A DNA stretch of 64,000 bases. It comes from Chryseobacterium capnotolerans. GTDB lineage: Bacteria; Bacteroidota; Bacteroidia; Flavobacteriales; Weeksellaceae. The stretch's first letter is position 1; each line of letters opens with the position of its first letter. The notes under the pieces are model-generated. The model did no database searches. It was not told the origin of the DNA and saw only the letters and a program-made list of their open reading frames with translations. The translations under genes and the position numbers were made by a program. The stretch is from positions 4,593,001-4,657,000 of the forward strand of contig NZ_CP065589.1 of the NCBI RefSeq assembly GCF_021278965.1, in the 5' to 3' direction. Positions 56,319 to 64,000 of the stretch are shown in pieces.

Positions 56319-56510
56319 ATGAAAAAGTTAACAAGAAAAGAGACCGCTAAAATCAATGGTGGGATCGCACCAGGACAATGTTTTTACACTGATCCTAACA
56401 CAGGAAAAAGAAAACTTGGATGTCAATTAGAGCCTATTCCAGACTGTTGCGGCGGATGGATTTATCCAAATCCTGAATATGCATGCCAACCATGTACAGG
56501 AGGCCTTTAA
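56319..56510 (+). CDS. Double-glycine-leader, cysteine-rich peptide 1 (bacteriocin-like)
   Basis: A 63-residue precursor. Leader MKKLTRKETAKINGG ends in the GG motif recognised by C39-peptidase ABC exporters. The core (IAPGQCFYTDPNTGKRKLGC...DCCGGWIYPNPEYACQPCTGGL) carries six cysteines and ends TGGL. Similar flavobacterial bacteriocin-like peptides share this leader. There is no exporter, modifying enzyme or immunity gene within the neighbourhood, so secretion must use a distant transporter. Confidence 0.8.
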   Translation: MKKLTRKETAKINGGIAPGQCFYTDPNTGKRKLGCQLEPIPDCCGGWIYPNPEYACQPCTGGL

Positions 56511-56562
56511 AAAACTAAGAAAGACCATTAAACTAATTCCATTAACAAACAAATTAAACAAC

Positions 56563-56745
56563 ATGAAAAAATTAACAAGAAAAGAAACCGCGAAAATTAA
56601 TGGCGGCATCCGCCCTGACCAGTGTTTTTATATTGACAGCAATGGTGTAAGAAAGATTGGATGCAGAAACATGCCATTTCAACAGGAAGACGGTACATGG
56701 CTTTATCCGTTGATCGAATGTGATGCATGCGGAGGTGGTCTTTAA
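56563..56745 (+). CDS. Double-glycine-leader, cysteine-rich peptide 2
   Basis: A 60-residue paralogue 52 nt downstream with the same leader (MKKLTRKETAKINGG) and a core with four cysteines. Conserved with peptide 1: QCFYxDxN, GC, W(I/L)YP, and C-x-x-C with GGL end. I chose ATG at 56563, where the leader starts; an in-frame upstream ATG at 56479 lies inside peptide 1. Tandem duplication followed by divergence. Confidence 0.8.
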   Translation: MKKLTRKETAKINGGIRPDQCFYIDSNGVRKIGCRNMPFQQEDGTWLYPLIECDACGGGL

Positions 56746-56770
56746 GAAATAATCTATTTAACAATAATAA

Positions 56771-56805
56771 AAAATCAGAGAACATAATGTTCTCTGATTT
56801 TGTTT
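56771..56805. terminator. Terminator between convergent genes
   Basis: AAAATCAGAGAACAT (56771-56785) pairs with ATGTTCTCTGATTTT (56787-56801) and is followed by GTTTTTA. It serves the peptide genes and the convergent GNAT gene. Confidence 0.9.
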
Positions 56806-56824
56806 TTATAAGATTGTATTCCAA

Positions 56825-57370
56825 TTAATCTTTAAAGACAGAATACATTGCCAGATCGTGATATTCTCCATCTTTTTTGGCGTGTTGCTTCAAAAGGGCT
56901 TCCTGTTCCATTCCTATCTTTTCCATTATTTTTCCGGAAGCAGGATTGTGAAGGAAATGGGTAGCATAAATTTTATTGAATCCTAATTCTTTAAATCCAA
57001 AATCTACAATTGCTTTGGCTGCTTCAGTAACATATCCTTTGTTCCAGTAAGGGATTCCTATCCAATATCCCAATTCTGCCTTATCATCATCCCTGTCATG
57101 AAGGCCAATGGCTCCAATAATCTGTTCTTCTTTATTTCTAATTCCAAAGGTAAAGCCCGTCTTATCATCAAAAGCCTCTTGGGCCATTTTTATCCAAAGC
57201 TTAGCATCATTTTCCGTATAAGGATAAGGAATATTAGAAGTAAGATCAGAGTAAATTCTATGTTTAAGAAACTCAACAATAAAAGGAATATCTTTCTCCT
57301 TCAATTGGGAGAGAATTAACCTTTCTGTTTCTATTCTTGGAAATTCTTGTAATTCTTTCATTTTGTTCAT
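56825..57370 (-). CDS. GNAT-family N-acetyltransferase, RimJ/RimL type
   Basis: A 181-residue acetyltransferase using acetyl-CoA. Characteristic segments: IETERLILSQLKEKDIPFIVEFL at the N-terminus, GAIGLHDRDDDKAELGYWIGIPYWNKGYVTEAAKAIVDFGFKELG (acetyl-CoA pyrophosphate loop), and NPASGKIMEKIGMEQEALLKQH. Layout of ribosomal-protein acetyltransferases; the actual acceptor is unknown. An additional ATG three codons inside is possible. Confidence 0.9.
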   Translation of the reverse strand: MNKMKELQEFPRIETERLILSQLKEKDIPFIVEFLKHRIYSDLTSNIPYPYTENDAKLWIKMAQEAFDDKTGFTFGIRNKEEQIIGAIGLHDRDDDKAELGYWIGIPYWNKGYVTEAAKAIVDFGFKELGFNKIYATHFLHNPASGKIMEKIGMEQEALLKQHAKKDGEYHDLAMYSVFKD

Positions 57371-57417
57371 GGTTATATTTTGATCATAAAGCTGAAGCTT
57401 ACCGTTTTGAATAATAT

Positions 57418-58176
57418 CTACAGATCTTTTCCAAGGAAATAAAGCCCTTTCAGGGTATGAAGCCGGTCCATTAAGTGAATTTTATTGGTTAATGGCTTAT
57501 AAACATGAGAAACACCGCCTGTAGCAATCACGAAACAGTCATCATTTACCTCATCATTGATCCTGTCAATAAAACCTTCTACCATTCCTAAAAATCCATA
57601 TACCATTCCACTTTGCATACAGCTTACCGTATCCAGCCCCAAAACTGTTTTAGGTTTTTTCAATTCAATTTCCGGTAGCTGTGCCGTCTGGCTGATCAAA
57701 GAATTCAGGGAAGTAATAATCCCCGGAGCTATAATCACTCCCAGAGACTCTCCGGTTTCAGAAATACAGCTCGCGGTAAGCGCCGTTCCGAAATCCAGCA
57801 CAATCTTTTTCTTTCCCGGGTAAAGCATATGAGCTGCGACAAGATTTGCAAAAATATCGGTTCCCCTGGATTTAGATTTCGCCTGAACAACAGAGGGCGT
57901 ACTGCTGTCTACAATGACAGGATTCATCCCATGGATCTTTTTAATGGCAGCACTCATCACTTTGGTAAGCTGAGGTACTACTGATCCTATAATTACTTTC
58001 TCTATTTCTTTTGGTTCAACTTTATACGTCTGATAAAGCATCAGCATCTGTACATAAAGTTCGTCTGCCGTCCTATAAGGTTTGGTATTGATTACCCATG
58101 AAATATCACAATTATCACCATTAAAAAGGCCGAATCTGATATTACTGTTCCCTACGTTGATTACAATTGAATTCAT
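57418..58176 (-). CDS. coaX: Type III pantothenate kinase
   Basis: First step of coenzyme A synthesis, ATP- and monovalent-cation-dependent. The 252-residue ASKHA-fold protein has IVINVGNSNIRFGLF (phosphate-1 loop), GTDIFANLVAAH, LDFGTALTASCIS (catalytic region) and VIATGGVSHVYKPL. Full length for CoaX. It ends 47 nt before the upstream end of the GNAT gene. Confidence 0.95.
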   Translation of the reverse strand: MNSIVINVGNSNIRFGLFNGDNCDISWVINTKPYRTADELYVQMLMLYQTYKVEPKEIEKVIIGSVVPQLTKVMSAAIKKIHGMNPVIVDSSTPSVVQAKSKSRGTDIFANLVAAHMLYPGKKKIVLDFGTALTASCISETGESLGVIIAPGIITSLNSLISQTAQLPEIELKKPKTVLGLDTVSCMQSGMVYGFLGMVEGFIDRINDEVNDDCFVIATGGVSHVYKPLTNKIHLMDRLHTLKGLYFLGKDL

Positions 58177-58231
58177 TTATATTTTAACAGGCTAGGATTT
58201 GAAAAAATTTGAGTCCCAAATTTATAAAAAA

Positions 58232-58263
58232 ATAAAAGGAGTACTTACAAATACTCCTTTTAT
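58232..58263 (-). terminator. Terminator of the M1 peptidase gene
   Basis: AAAAGGAGTA (58234-58243) pairs with TACTCCTTTT (58252-58261); on the minus strand a T-rich run follows. Confidence 0.85.
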
Positions 58264-58279
58264 CTCTATGTTGATCTTT

Positions 58280-60118
58280 TTATTTTACTTCTACAAAATT
58301 ATCTGCCATATTCACATCTGCCATTCTCTGGCTGAAATCAATCCCTAATACAGACAACTGGGATTTTGTATAAGGAACAGTAATTGTATACTCTTTCTGA
58401 GTCCATGGCCAGTAAGGCATAGTTTTAAACTCACCATAAGCATCTTTTTCTTTCCATGTATGGGTCATATTCAATGGAATCTGATATGTAATAATCTTCT
58501 TATCTGTAGTCATTACACTAAAGTCAATTGGCATTGGAACCTGACCGTTATTCACAAGGGTAATAGTCGTAGATTTTGCATCATACTTTACATCTTTAAT
58601 CCCATAATCGATGGTTTTTATACTATTAATCCAGTAATTGTGAAACCATTTTAAATCCATTCCGGAAACTTTCTGAGCAATGTGAAGGAAATCTCTGTCT
58701 GAAGGATGCTTCATGCTCCATTGATCATAATATTGTTTTAAAGTTTCTGCAAGATTCTGTTCTCCCATGATATATCCTAACTGTACCAGATACAATTCAC
58801 CTTTTACATAAGAAGCATAAGTATAAGCTGTTCCATTGTCATGATGATCTCCTAACCAGACTGCAGGCTCTTCAATTCCTTTTTTAATAAAGTTTCTGTA
58901 AGCATCCAATCTTTCCATAAAAGGGTTTGGTAACTGCTCAGGAAACAACTGGTACATAGTATAACCTTCCGCATAGCTTGTGAAACCTTCATCCATCCAC
59001 GGGCGCACAGATTCGTTAGTAGCCAGCATCTGCTGATACCATGAGTGAGAACCTTCATGAGCCATTAATCCCATTAAGTCTTTTATATTTTTAGCCTCAC
59101 CAAGGATCATTGTACACATACCATATTCCATACCTCCGTCACCTCCTTGAATGAAAGCATACGTTGGGTACACGTATTTTCCGAAATGAGAGTTCATAAT
59201 CTGAAAATATTTAGTAATATAAGGTTGTACCTCACCCCAAACTTTAGTTTTGTCATTTTTCTGATAGACTAAATATACTTTTGGCCCTTCCGGAACGTTG
59301 AAGCTTTCTACAGAATAATCTCTGTCTGCACTCCACGCAAAGTCCAGGATGTTTTTCGCTGTCCATTTCCAGGTTGCTTTTTTATCTTTTTCAGTCTTAA
59401 TCTTCGCAGCAGTGTCATAGCCTTTTACTTCTGCTGGGTTTTCAAGAATTCCTCCCGCTCCCACTACATAATCTTTATTGATTTTAATCGTAACATCAAA
59501 ATCCGAGAATGGTGCATGGAATTCTCTTCCCAGGTAATCAAAAGTCGCCCAGCCATCATAATCATATTCAGCAATTTTAGGATACCATTGCGTCATGGTC
59601 ATATCTACTCCTTCTCTGTTGTTTCTTCCACTTCTTCGGATCTGCTGAGGAATTACCGCATCCCAATCCATGGTAAAAGTAGTGGTGGAGTTTGGCTTGA
59701 TAGGTTCAGCCAGATATACTTTCATAATGGTTTCCTGAACTTCAAATTTCAGATCCTTTCCATTTTGTTTGATCCAGTGAATATTCTGAGCTCCTTCTTG
59801 ATCTTTTGGAATAGATGATAATGTTGAGATCCCGTTTTTCTGCAACCTTCCGTCACCATTTTTTCCTTGGGAAGATACTCTCTGATCCATCATCGAATTG
59901 GGCTTAAAAGCATTCCAATACAGGTGGAAATACACTACATTAAGCTCATCCGGTGAGTTATTGGTGTATTCTAAGGTTTGTTTTCCCTGATAGGTAAATT
60001 TTTCAGCATTAACATCAATATCCATCTTGTACTTCGCAGCCTGCTGATAATAAGCTCCTTGCTGAGCATGAAATTGTGAAATGATAAACGCAAAAATGAT
60101 TGCAGCCGATTTTCTCAT
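58280..60118 (-). CDS. M1-family zinc aminopeptidase-like protein, secreted
   Basis: A 612-residue metallopeptidase. Signal peptide (MRKSAAIIFAFIISQFHAQ). N-terminal beta domain with VNAEKFTYQGKQTLEYTNNSPDELNVVYFHLYWNAF. Catalytic domain with GGMEYGMCTMI (exopeptidase-type loop), the zinc motif HEGSH in LMAHEGSHSWYQQ, and the third ligand in WMDEGFTSYAEGY 18 residues later. Ends with a C-terminal beta-sandwich. The family usually removes N-terminal residues from peptides; the periplasmic location suggests peptide scavenging. Confidence 0.92.
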   Translation of the reverse strand: MRKSAAIIFAFIISQFHAQQGAYYQQAAKYKMDIDVNAEKFTYQGKQTLEYTNNSPDELNVVYFHLYWNAFKPNSMMDQRVSSQGKNGDGRLQKNGISTLSSIPKDQEGAQNIHWIKQNGKDLKFEVQETIMKVYLAEPIKPNSTTTFTMDWDAVIPQQIRRSGRNNREGVDMTMTQWYPKIAEYDYDGWATFDYLGREFHAPFSDFDVTIKINKDYVVGAGGILENPAEVKGYDTAAKIKTEKDKKATWKWTAKNILDFAWSADRDYSVESFNVPEGPKVYLVYQKNDKTKVWGEVQPYITKYFQIMNSHFGKYVYPTYAFIQGGDGGMEYGMCTMILGEAKNIKDLMGLMAHEGSHSWYQQMLATNESVRPWMDEGFTSYAEGYTMYQLFPEQLPNPFMERLDAYRNFIKKGIEEPAVWLGDHHDNGTAYTYASYVKGELYLVQLGYIMGEQNLAETLKQYYDQWSMKHPSDRDFLHIAQKVSGMDLKWFHNYWINSIKTIDYGIKDVKYDAKSTTITLVNNGQVPMPIDFSVMTTDKKIITYQIPLNMTHTWKEKDAYGEFKTMPYWPWTQKEYTITVPYTKSQLSVLGIDFSQRMADVNMADNFVEVK

Positions 60119-60294
60119 TTAAAATTTTATTTTTTCTAAAGGTAGGTAAATTAAACAAAACCCTCAAATGTGGAGTTATAACGGGGTTTCGTTCTGTTTT
60201 TATATAGTTTTAGATAAATCTTATTCTTAATTGTTAAAGGAGTTGTAAAATTATTTTTTGCCTTCAGATCATACAGGTTTTCACAGATCAAACA

Positions 60295-60771
60295 CTATTG
60301 ACTTTCCAATAATTTCTTAATCAATGTAATTTGTCCCAAATGGTAATAAGCATGTTCAATCATTCCATCAATATTTCTTTGGTAAGTTCCATACTTTTTA
60401 TCCACAAATACCTCATCAAGTTTTGAATCCGGCATCTTTTCCAAAAGTTCTGCAAACTTTTCAGAGTCGAGCCAAAGTTTACTTAACAGGTTTTCCCATT
60501 GTTCCCGAGATTCTATAGGCGTAAGATCAAAACTGTATTGGTCTTTTATATCCAAATTTCCTCCTTCAAAAACCTTTACAAGTCCAGCAATATAATAATC
60601 AATATGAAAAGTAAGCATGGCAATGGTATTTAAAGAACCTACTTTGGTTATCGCTTGTTCCCAGCTTACATCAGAAAGCTGATCTTTAAAATTGGTATTG
60701 GCAATCCAGAGACCATCAAGCAAAACTTCTCTGAATCTTTTGGCTAATTGTAATATGGAGCTCATAATCAA
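60295..60771 (-). CDS. DinB-like family protein
   Basis: A 158-residue four-helix protein of the DinB/YfiT-like superfamily. Putative metal ligands are His in TFHIDYYIAG and His in IEHAYYHLGQITLIKKL, at the positions used by metal-binding members. Function unknown in this clade; unrelated to DNA polymerase IV despite the name. Single gene. Confidence 0.8.
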   Translation of the reverse strand: MIMSSILQLAKRFREVLLDGLWIANTNFKDQLSDVSWEQAITKVGSLNTIAMLTFHIDYYIAGLVKVFEGGNLDIKDQYSFDLTPIESREQWENLLSKLWLDSEKFAELLEKMPDSKLDEVFVDKKYGTYQRNIDGMIEHAYYHLGQITLIKKLLESQ

Positions 60772-60885
60772 TATATTTTTCTAAAGATAAGTAATTAAAA
60801 TATTGATTTTTAATCTCTCGCTGATTTGCAGATAATGCAGAGCGTTACATCGCTTAAATTTGTATACTCTGTCTTTTAAAACAAA

Positions 60886-60916
60886 AAGCCTCAAATGCAA
60901 AATACATCTGAGGCTT
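60886..60916 (-). terminator. Terminator of the DUF6909-like gene
   Basis: AAGCCTCA...ATG (60886-60897) pairs with CATCTGAGGCTT (60905-60916), one mismatch, and on the minus strand is followed by TTTGTTTT, 23 nt beyond the stop. Confidence 0.85.
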
Positions 60917-60938
60917 ATATTATAATTTGAAATTACAA

Positions 60939-62630
60939 TTATTTTTTAGCAGAAACTTCTTTCTTTCCGCTTTTTAGGATTTTTTCAAGAATTCTTAAAG
61001 TAATCAGATAGGTTGGCTTTACTCCTGTAAGTCCTAAACCTCCTGAAGATAATGTACTTCCTGTTTCCAACGGATTATCCGAAGCATAATATGCATAGCA
61101 AACAAACAGATCCGGTGAAATATGGTGTCTAATTTTAGACGCTACCTGAATCGCTTTCTGATAATGCGCCCCTTCCATTTCAAGACCAATAGCTTTCCAT
61201 GAAGTATTCATAAAATAAGATAAAATATCCTTATTTTGAAGAGAAGTTCCTAAAACAGTAATCATTGGGCCTTCAAAAGCCTTAAGCTCATCATCTTTAA
61301 AATCATCAAGTTTCAATGCATTTTCAAAAGGATAGTTATCCGCAGTTCCTTCAAATATGTGAGAAGTGGGAATCATGATATCTCCTTTTTCTCCGGTAAG
61401 AATGCCCGCTTTCCCCATAATGGAAACAGATTTTACATGCATCATGTATACTTCTCCTTTATGCTCGTAAGGTTTCAGTAATTCATCCATCACCTCAAAA
61501 GCTTGTTCACCGAATGCATAGTCAAATACCATTACCACATCATCTCCCCCAAACTTACAGTCAGCAAACGGAGTATTCTTCAGATTCATCTTACTTAGAT
61601 CAATAATCTGAACATCAATATTACTTCCACTTTTATCTGCAATGTGGATCATTCCTTCATCTAAAGCATATTTTAACACCTTGTCACGAAGATCTTTCTT
61701 GTTGGAGATCTCTTCATACAATTTATAATCTACCTCATTATTATGCTTCTTTTTAAGCGCATCATTTGCATACAGCATATTTTTCACAGAGTGCATGTTC
61801 GCTGATATGATATGCAATGGACGGGTATGAAGATTGTTTTCAAATAAAACCTCTTTCACTTTATTAGCCCATTTTTCACCAAAATAATGGTGGCCTACTC
61901 TTTCCTTTAATATAGCACTGAAATGAATTTCTCTTTCTCTTGATCCTTTTGCATCCTCAAGACTTACTTTTCCTAAGTTATAGATGATTTTAAATAAACG
62001 GTCAGGGTTATCATCATCTCCGAAAGTATTGTAAGCTCTTAATGTTTCATCAAAAGATCTTCCTATTAAAGAGGAAAGGTGGATTAATGCCACTTCTTTT
62101 TCTTTTCTGCTGAATTTCTTCTCTCCTTTCACCACTTCTTCAATAATTTTGAAGGCACGGATTGGTTTCCAGTTTTCATCCTGAATGAACGCCAGATTAC
62201 GGATTTTATCTGCTTCTATAAATAGGAAGGTAAGGTGGGTAAGAATGTCATAAATTTCGGAACGGCCCAAAAGAACCTCAATATTCATCTGGTGTTCGTC
62301 TATTCTATAACAGTTTCTTCTTCTTTTCTTTGGAACAATAGGTTCGAAACTTCCTTTATCAAACCCTTCATCAGATGTAAGATGAATAAAAGCACATTCC
62401 TCAATCCCTTCCGGAAGCCTGTCTAAAACATACATCAAACCGTCCAACTCCAATTTGCTTGGAATATTCATGGTTCCATAAATTTCCGGATTGATGGTCT
62501 TCAACAAACTTCTGATACTTTCTCCTGAAACACCCCCTGGCTTGAAAAATCCTCTATAAAATAAATGTCTCATAGAGATATATAATCTTTCAATAGCCTC
62601 TGTGGTTTCTCTTGCTCTAGAATTTGTCAT
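60939..62630 (-). CDS. DUF6909-like protein with nucleoside-phosphorylase-like C-terminus
   Basis: A 563-residue cytoplasmic protein common in Bacteroidota. The N-terminal half is helical (TTEAIERLYISMRHLFYRGFFKPGGVSGESIRSLL). The C-terminal 250 residues contain HIISANMHSVKNMLYA and GLEMEGAHYQKAIQ, a motif shape shared with purine nucleoside phosphorylases and MTA/SAH nucleosidases (the EMEGA motif). A nucleosidase-like activity is inferred only. I chose ATG at 62630 (MTNSRARETTEAIE); the longer frame to 62669 adds 13 residues that look like leader. Confidence 0.8.
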   Translation of the reverse strand: MTNSRARETTEAIERLYISMRHLFYRGFFKPGGVSGESIRSLLKTINPEIYGTMNIPSKLELDGLMYVLDRLPEGIEECAFIHLTSDEGFDKGSFEPIVPKKRRRNCYRIDEHQMNIEVLLGRSEIYDILTHLTFLFIEADKIRNLAFIQDENWKPIRAFKIIEEVVKGEKKFSRKEKEVALIHLSSLIGRSFDETLRAYNTFGDDDNPDRLFKIIYNLGKVSLEDAKGSREREIHFSAILKERVGHHYFGEKWANKVKEVLFENNLHTRPLHIISANMHSVKNMLYANDALKKKHNNEVDYKLYEEISNKKDLRDKVLKYALDEGMIHIADKSGSNIDVQIIDLSKMNLKNTPFADCKFGGDDVVMVFDYAFGEQAFEVMDELLKPYEHKGEVYMMHVKSVSIMGKAGILTGEKGDIMIPTSHIFEGTADNYPFENALKLDDFKDDELKAFEGPMITVLGTSLQNKDILSYFMNTSWKAIGLEMEGAHYQKAIQVASKIRHHISPDLFVCYAYYASDNPLETGSTLSSGGLGLTGVKPTYLITLRILEKILKSGKKEVSAKK

Positions 62631-62802
62631 AAAATAAATTTCACACAAATATACAAAATCTTTGCCCATTTTATTTTAACTCTCTTTTAATAAGTAGCTT
62701 AAATTCGCATAGGATTGCAGAATGTATCATGTAAAATGTATTTATGTTTACCCCCTTTAAAAAACACCCATAAATATTACATTTTAATCCTCACAGCGAC
62801 CA

Positions 62803-62913
62803 ACACCCCTACCCAAAACACCCCAAACAATTGTTTAATTTATGTAAATTTTAAAAACACCCCTAAAAATTTTAGGGTCAAATCATTTTCGATTCATTTT
62901 TTTTGTAAATTTG
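62803..62913 (+). promoter_or_regulatory. glnA control region
   Basis: Contains the -7 box TAAATTTG (62906-62913), 22 nt before the start. Upstream lie three copies of AACACCCC (near 62803, 62817, 62856), a weaker ACACCCA near 62764, and a perfect palindrome CCCTAAAA-A-TTTTAGGG (62861-62877). Probably sites for a nitrogen regulator. The whole 62631-62935 gap has no gene. Confidence 0.55.
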
Positions 62914-62935
62914 CCCTATCAAAATTCACCCAAAT

Positions 62936-64000
62936 ATGTCAACCTTAAGATTCAAAGCATTAGAAACCCTTCCATTTAAGGATTTCAGAAAAGACAACAC
63001 TGTCGAAATCCCTGCGAAATTGTCAGAACTATTCTGCCAAAATGTTTTCTCAGAAGAAACAATGAGAGAATATTTAACGAAAGAAGCATTCCAGTCTATT
63101 ATGGATGCAGTAAAAAAAGGGACTAAAATCCAGAGGCATATTGCAGATCAGGTTGCTGTAGCAATGAAAGACTGGGCAATGAGCAAAGGAGTAACCCACT
63201 ACACTCACTGGTTTCAGCCTTTAACAGGGACAACTGCAGAAAAACACGATTCTTTCTTCACCCCTATTGAAGGAGGAAGAGCAATTGAAAGATTCAGTGG
63301 AAACTTATTGATTCAGCAGGAACCGGATGCATCTTCTTTCCCGAATGGAGGAATCAGAAACACTTTCGAAGCCAGAGGTTATACAGCTTGGGACCCCACT
63401 TCTCCAGCATTCATTATGGGAACCACATTATGTATTCCTTCTATTTTCATCTCTTATACCGGAGAAACTTTAGATTATAAAGCGCCTCTTTTAAGAGCTT
63501 TAAATGCTGTAGATGAGGCTGCAACCAATGTAATGCAGTATTTTGATAAAAACGTAACAAAGGTAACTCCTACTTTAGGTTGGGAGCAAGAATATTTCCT
63601 GGTTGATTCAGCATTATACCAATCTCGCCCGGATCTTGTATTAACAGGTAAGACATTATTAGGACATTCTCCAGCAAAAGGACAGCAATTAGATGACCAT
63701 TATTTCGGTTCTATTCCTACAAGGGTAATGAACTTCATGAAAGAGTTGGAAATCGAGTGTATGAAGCTGGGAATCCCTGCAACAACAAGACACAATGAGG
63801 TTGCACCAAACCAATTCGAGCTGGCGCCGATGTTTGAAGAAGTAAACGTTGCTGTAGACCACAACTCTTTATTGATGGACATCATGGCAAGAGTTGCTCA
63901 CAAACATCACTTTCATATCTTATTCCATGAAAAACCATTCGCAGGAGTAAACGGAAGCGGAAAGCACAACAACTGGTCTTTAGCGACTGATACAGGGGAA
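62936..64000 (+). CDS. glnA: Glutamine synthetase type III, partial (3' end beyond window)
   Basis: Main ammonium-assimilating enzyme: glutamate + NH3 + ATP to glutamine. The first 355 residues (of about 730 in the family) are present and open to the window edge. Type III features: [21 protein letters not shown], the conserved [59 protein letters not shown], and near the end [24 protein letters not shown] and [22 protein letters not shown] with ATP and metal residues. A short leader and a control region with repeated motifs precede it. Confidence 0.95.
   Translation, partial: MSTLRFKALETLPFKDFRKDNTVEIPAKLSELFCQNVFSEETMREYLTKEAFQSIMDAVKKGTKIQRHIADQVAVAMKDWAMSKGVTHYTHWFQPLTGTTAEKHDSFFTPIEGGRAIERFSGNLLIQQEPDASSFPNGGIRNTFEARGYTAWDPTSPAFIMGTTLCIPSIFISYTGETLDYKAPLLRALNAVDEAATNVMQYFDKNVTKVTPTLGWEQEYFLVDSALYQSRPDLVLTGKTLLGHSPAKGQQLDDHYFGSIPTRVMNFMKELEIECMKLGIPATTRHNEVAPNQFELAPMFEEVNVAVDHNSLLMDIMARVAHKHHFHILFHEKPFAGVNGSGKHNNWSLATDTGE

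Noticed and set aside
1..64000. CRISPR array, tRNA or rRNA genes, insertion sequence transposase
   Set aside because: No regular repeat-spacer pattern, cloverleaf or transposase motif found by eye; a tRNA scan could not be run.

Overview
The window looks like chromosomal DNA of a low-GC member of the Bacteroidota, most likely family Weeksellaceae (Chryseobacterium or a close relative). Reasons: proteins with type IX secretion (T9SS) C-terminal sorting domains, a SusC/SusD pair, TAnnTTTG-type -7 promoter boxes, a type III glutamine synthetase, and endoglycosidases closely resembling EndoF1/EndoH, the enzyme class known from Elizabethkingia (formerly Chryseobacterium/Flavobacterium meningosepticum). 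No rRNA, tRNA, CRISPR array or transposase gene was recognised by eye.

Layout. (1) 1-17.1 kb, minus strand: a polysaccharide utilisation locus for N-glycans. An AraC-type regulator precedes susC, susD, an MFS importer, GH130 phosphorylase, GH92 and GH125 alpha-mannosidases and two tandem EndoF1-like GH18 endoglycosidases with T9SS signals. The endoglycosidases would cut N-glycans from glycoproteins at the surface, SusCD would import them, mannosidases would trim them, and GH130 would phosphorolyse the Man-beta-1,4-GlcNAc core. (2) 17.3-34.6 kb: ordinary chromosome: OsmC, TetR with an evident operator, thiolase, FabF, L,D-transpeptidase, MsrB, DUF445, PyrD, TruC-like pseudouridine synthase, GlyS, M48 peptidase, serine hydrolase. 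(3) 34.6-44.6 kb, minus strand: a compact operon of secreted proteins: a T9SS repeat protein, two RHS/YD-type giants and two small downstream genes that may be partners or immunity proteins. (4) 45.2-55.1 kb: a DNA polymerase Y (UmuC-like), a Na+/H+ antiporter, then an accessory cluster: M15 peptidoglycan peptidase, patatin phospholipase, DUF2589-type protein and two unknown partners, a very acidic 56-residue protein, a short non-coding or peptide transcript, two small unknown genes and a WYL-domain regulator. (5) 55.1-64 kb: TonB-C-like protein, TadA, two tandem double-glycine-leader peptides, GNAT, CoaX, M1 peptidase, DinB-like, DUF6909-like protein and the start of glnA.

The most interesting signal is in region 4. 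Seven copies of one promoter-operator module, CGWCA-N5-TGWCG followed exactly 11 nt later by a TAnnTTTG-like box, lie between 46583 and 54179. They sit upstream of the M15 peptidase, the patatin gene, the DUF2589 group, the acidic protein, a roughly 230-nt transcript and the WYL regulator itself. I infer one coordinately controlled regulon, probably repressed by the WYL protein, that could be a damage- or phage-responsive envelope-lysis or defence system.

Caution: eight genes carry nine single-base frameshifts. All lie in A/T homopolymers and all restore a normal family-length protein when corrected. They probably reflect homopolymer errors in the assembly rather than nine real mutations.
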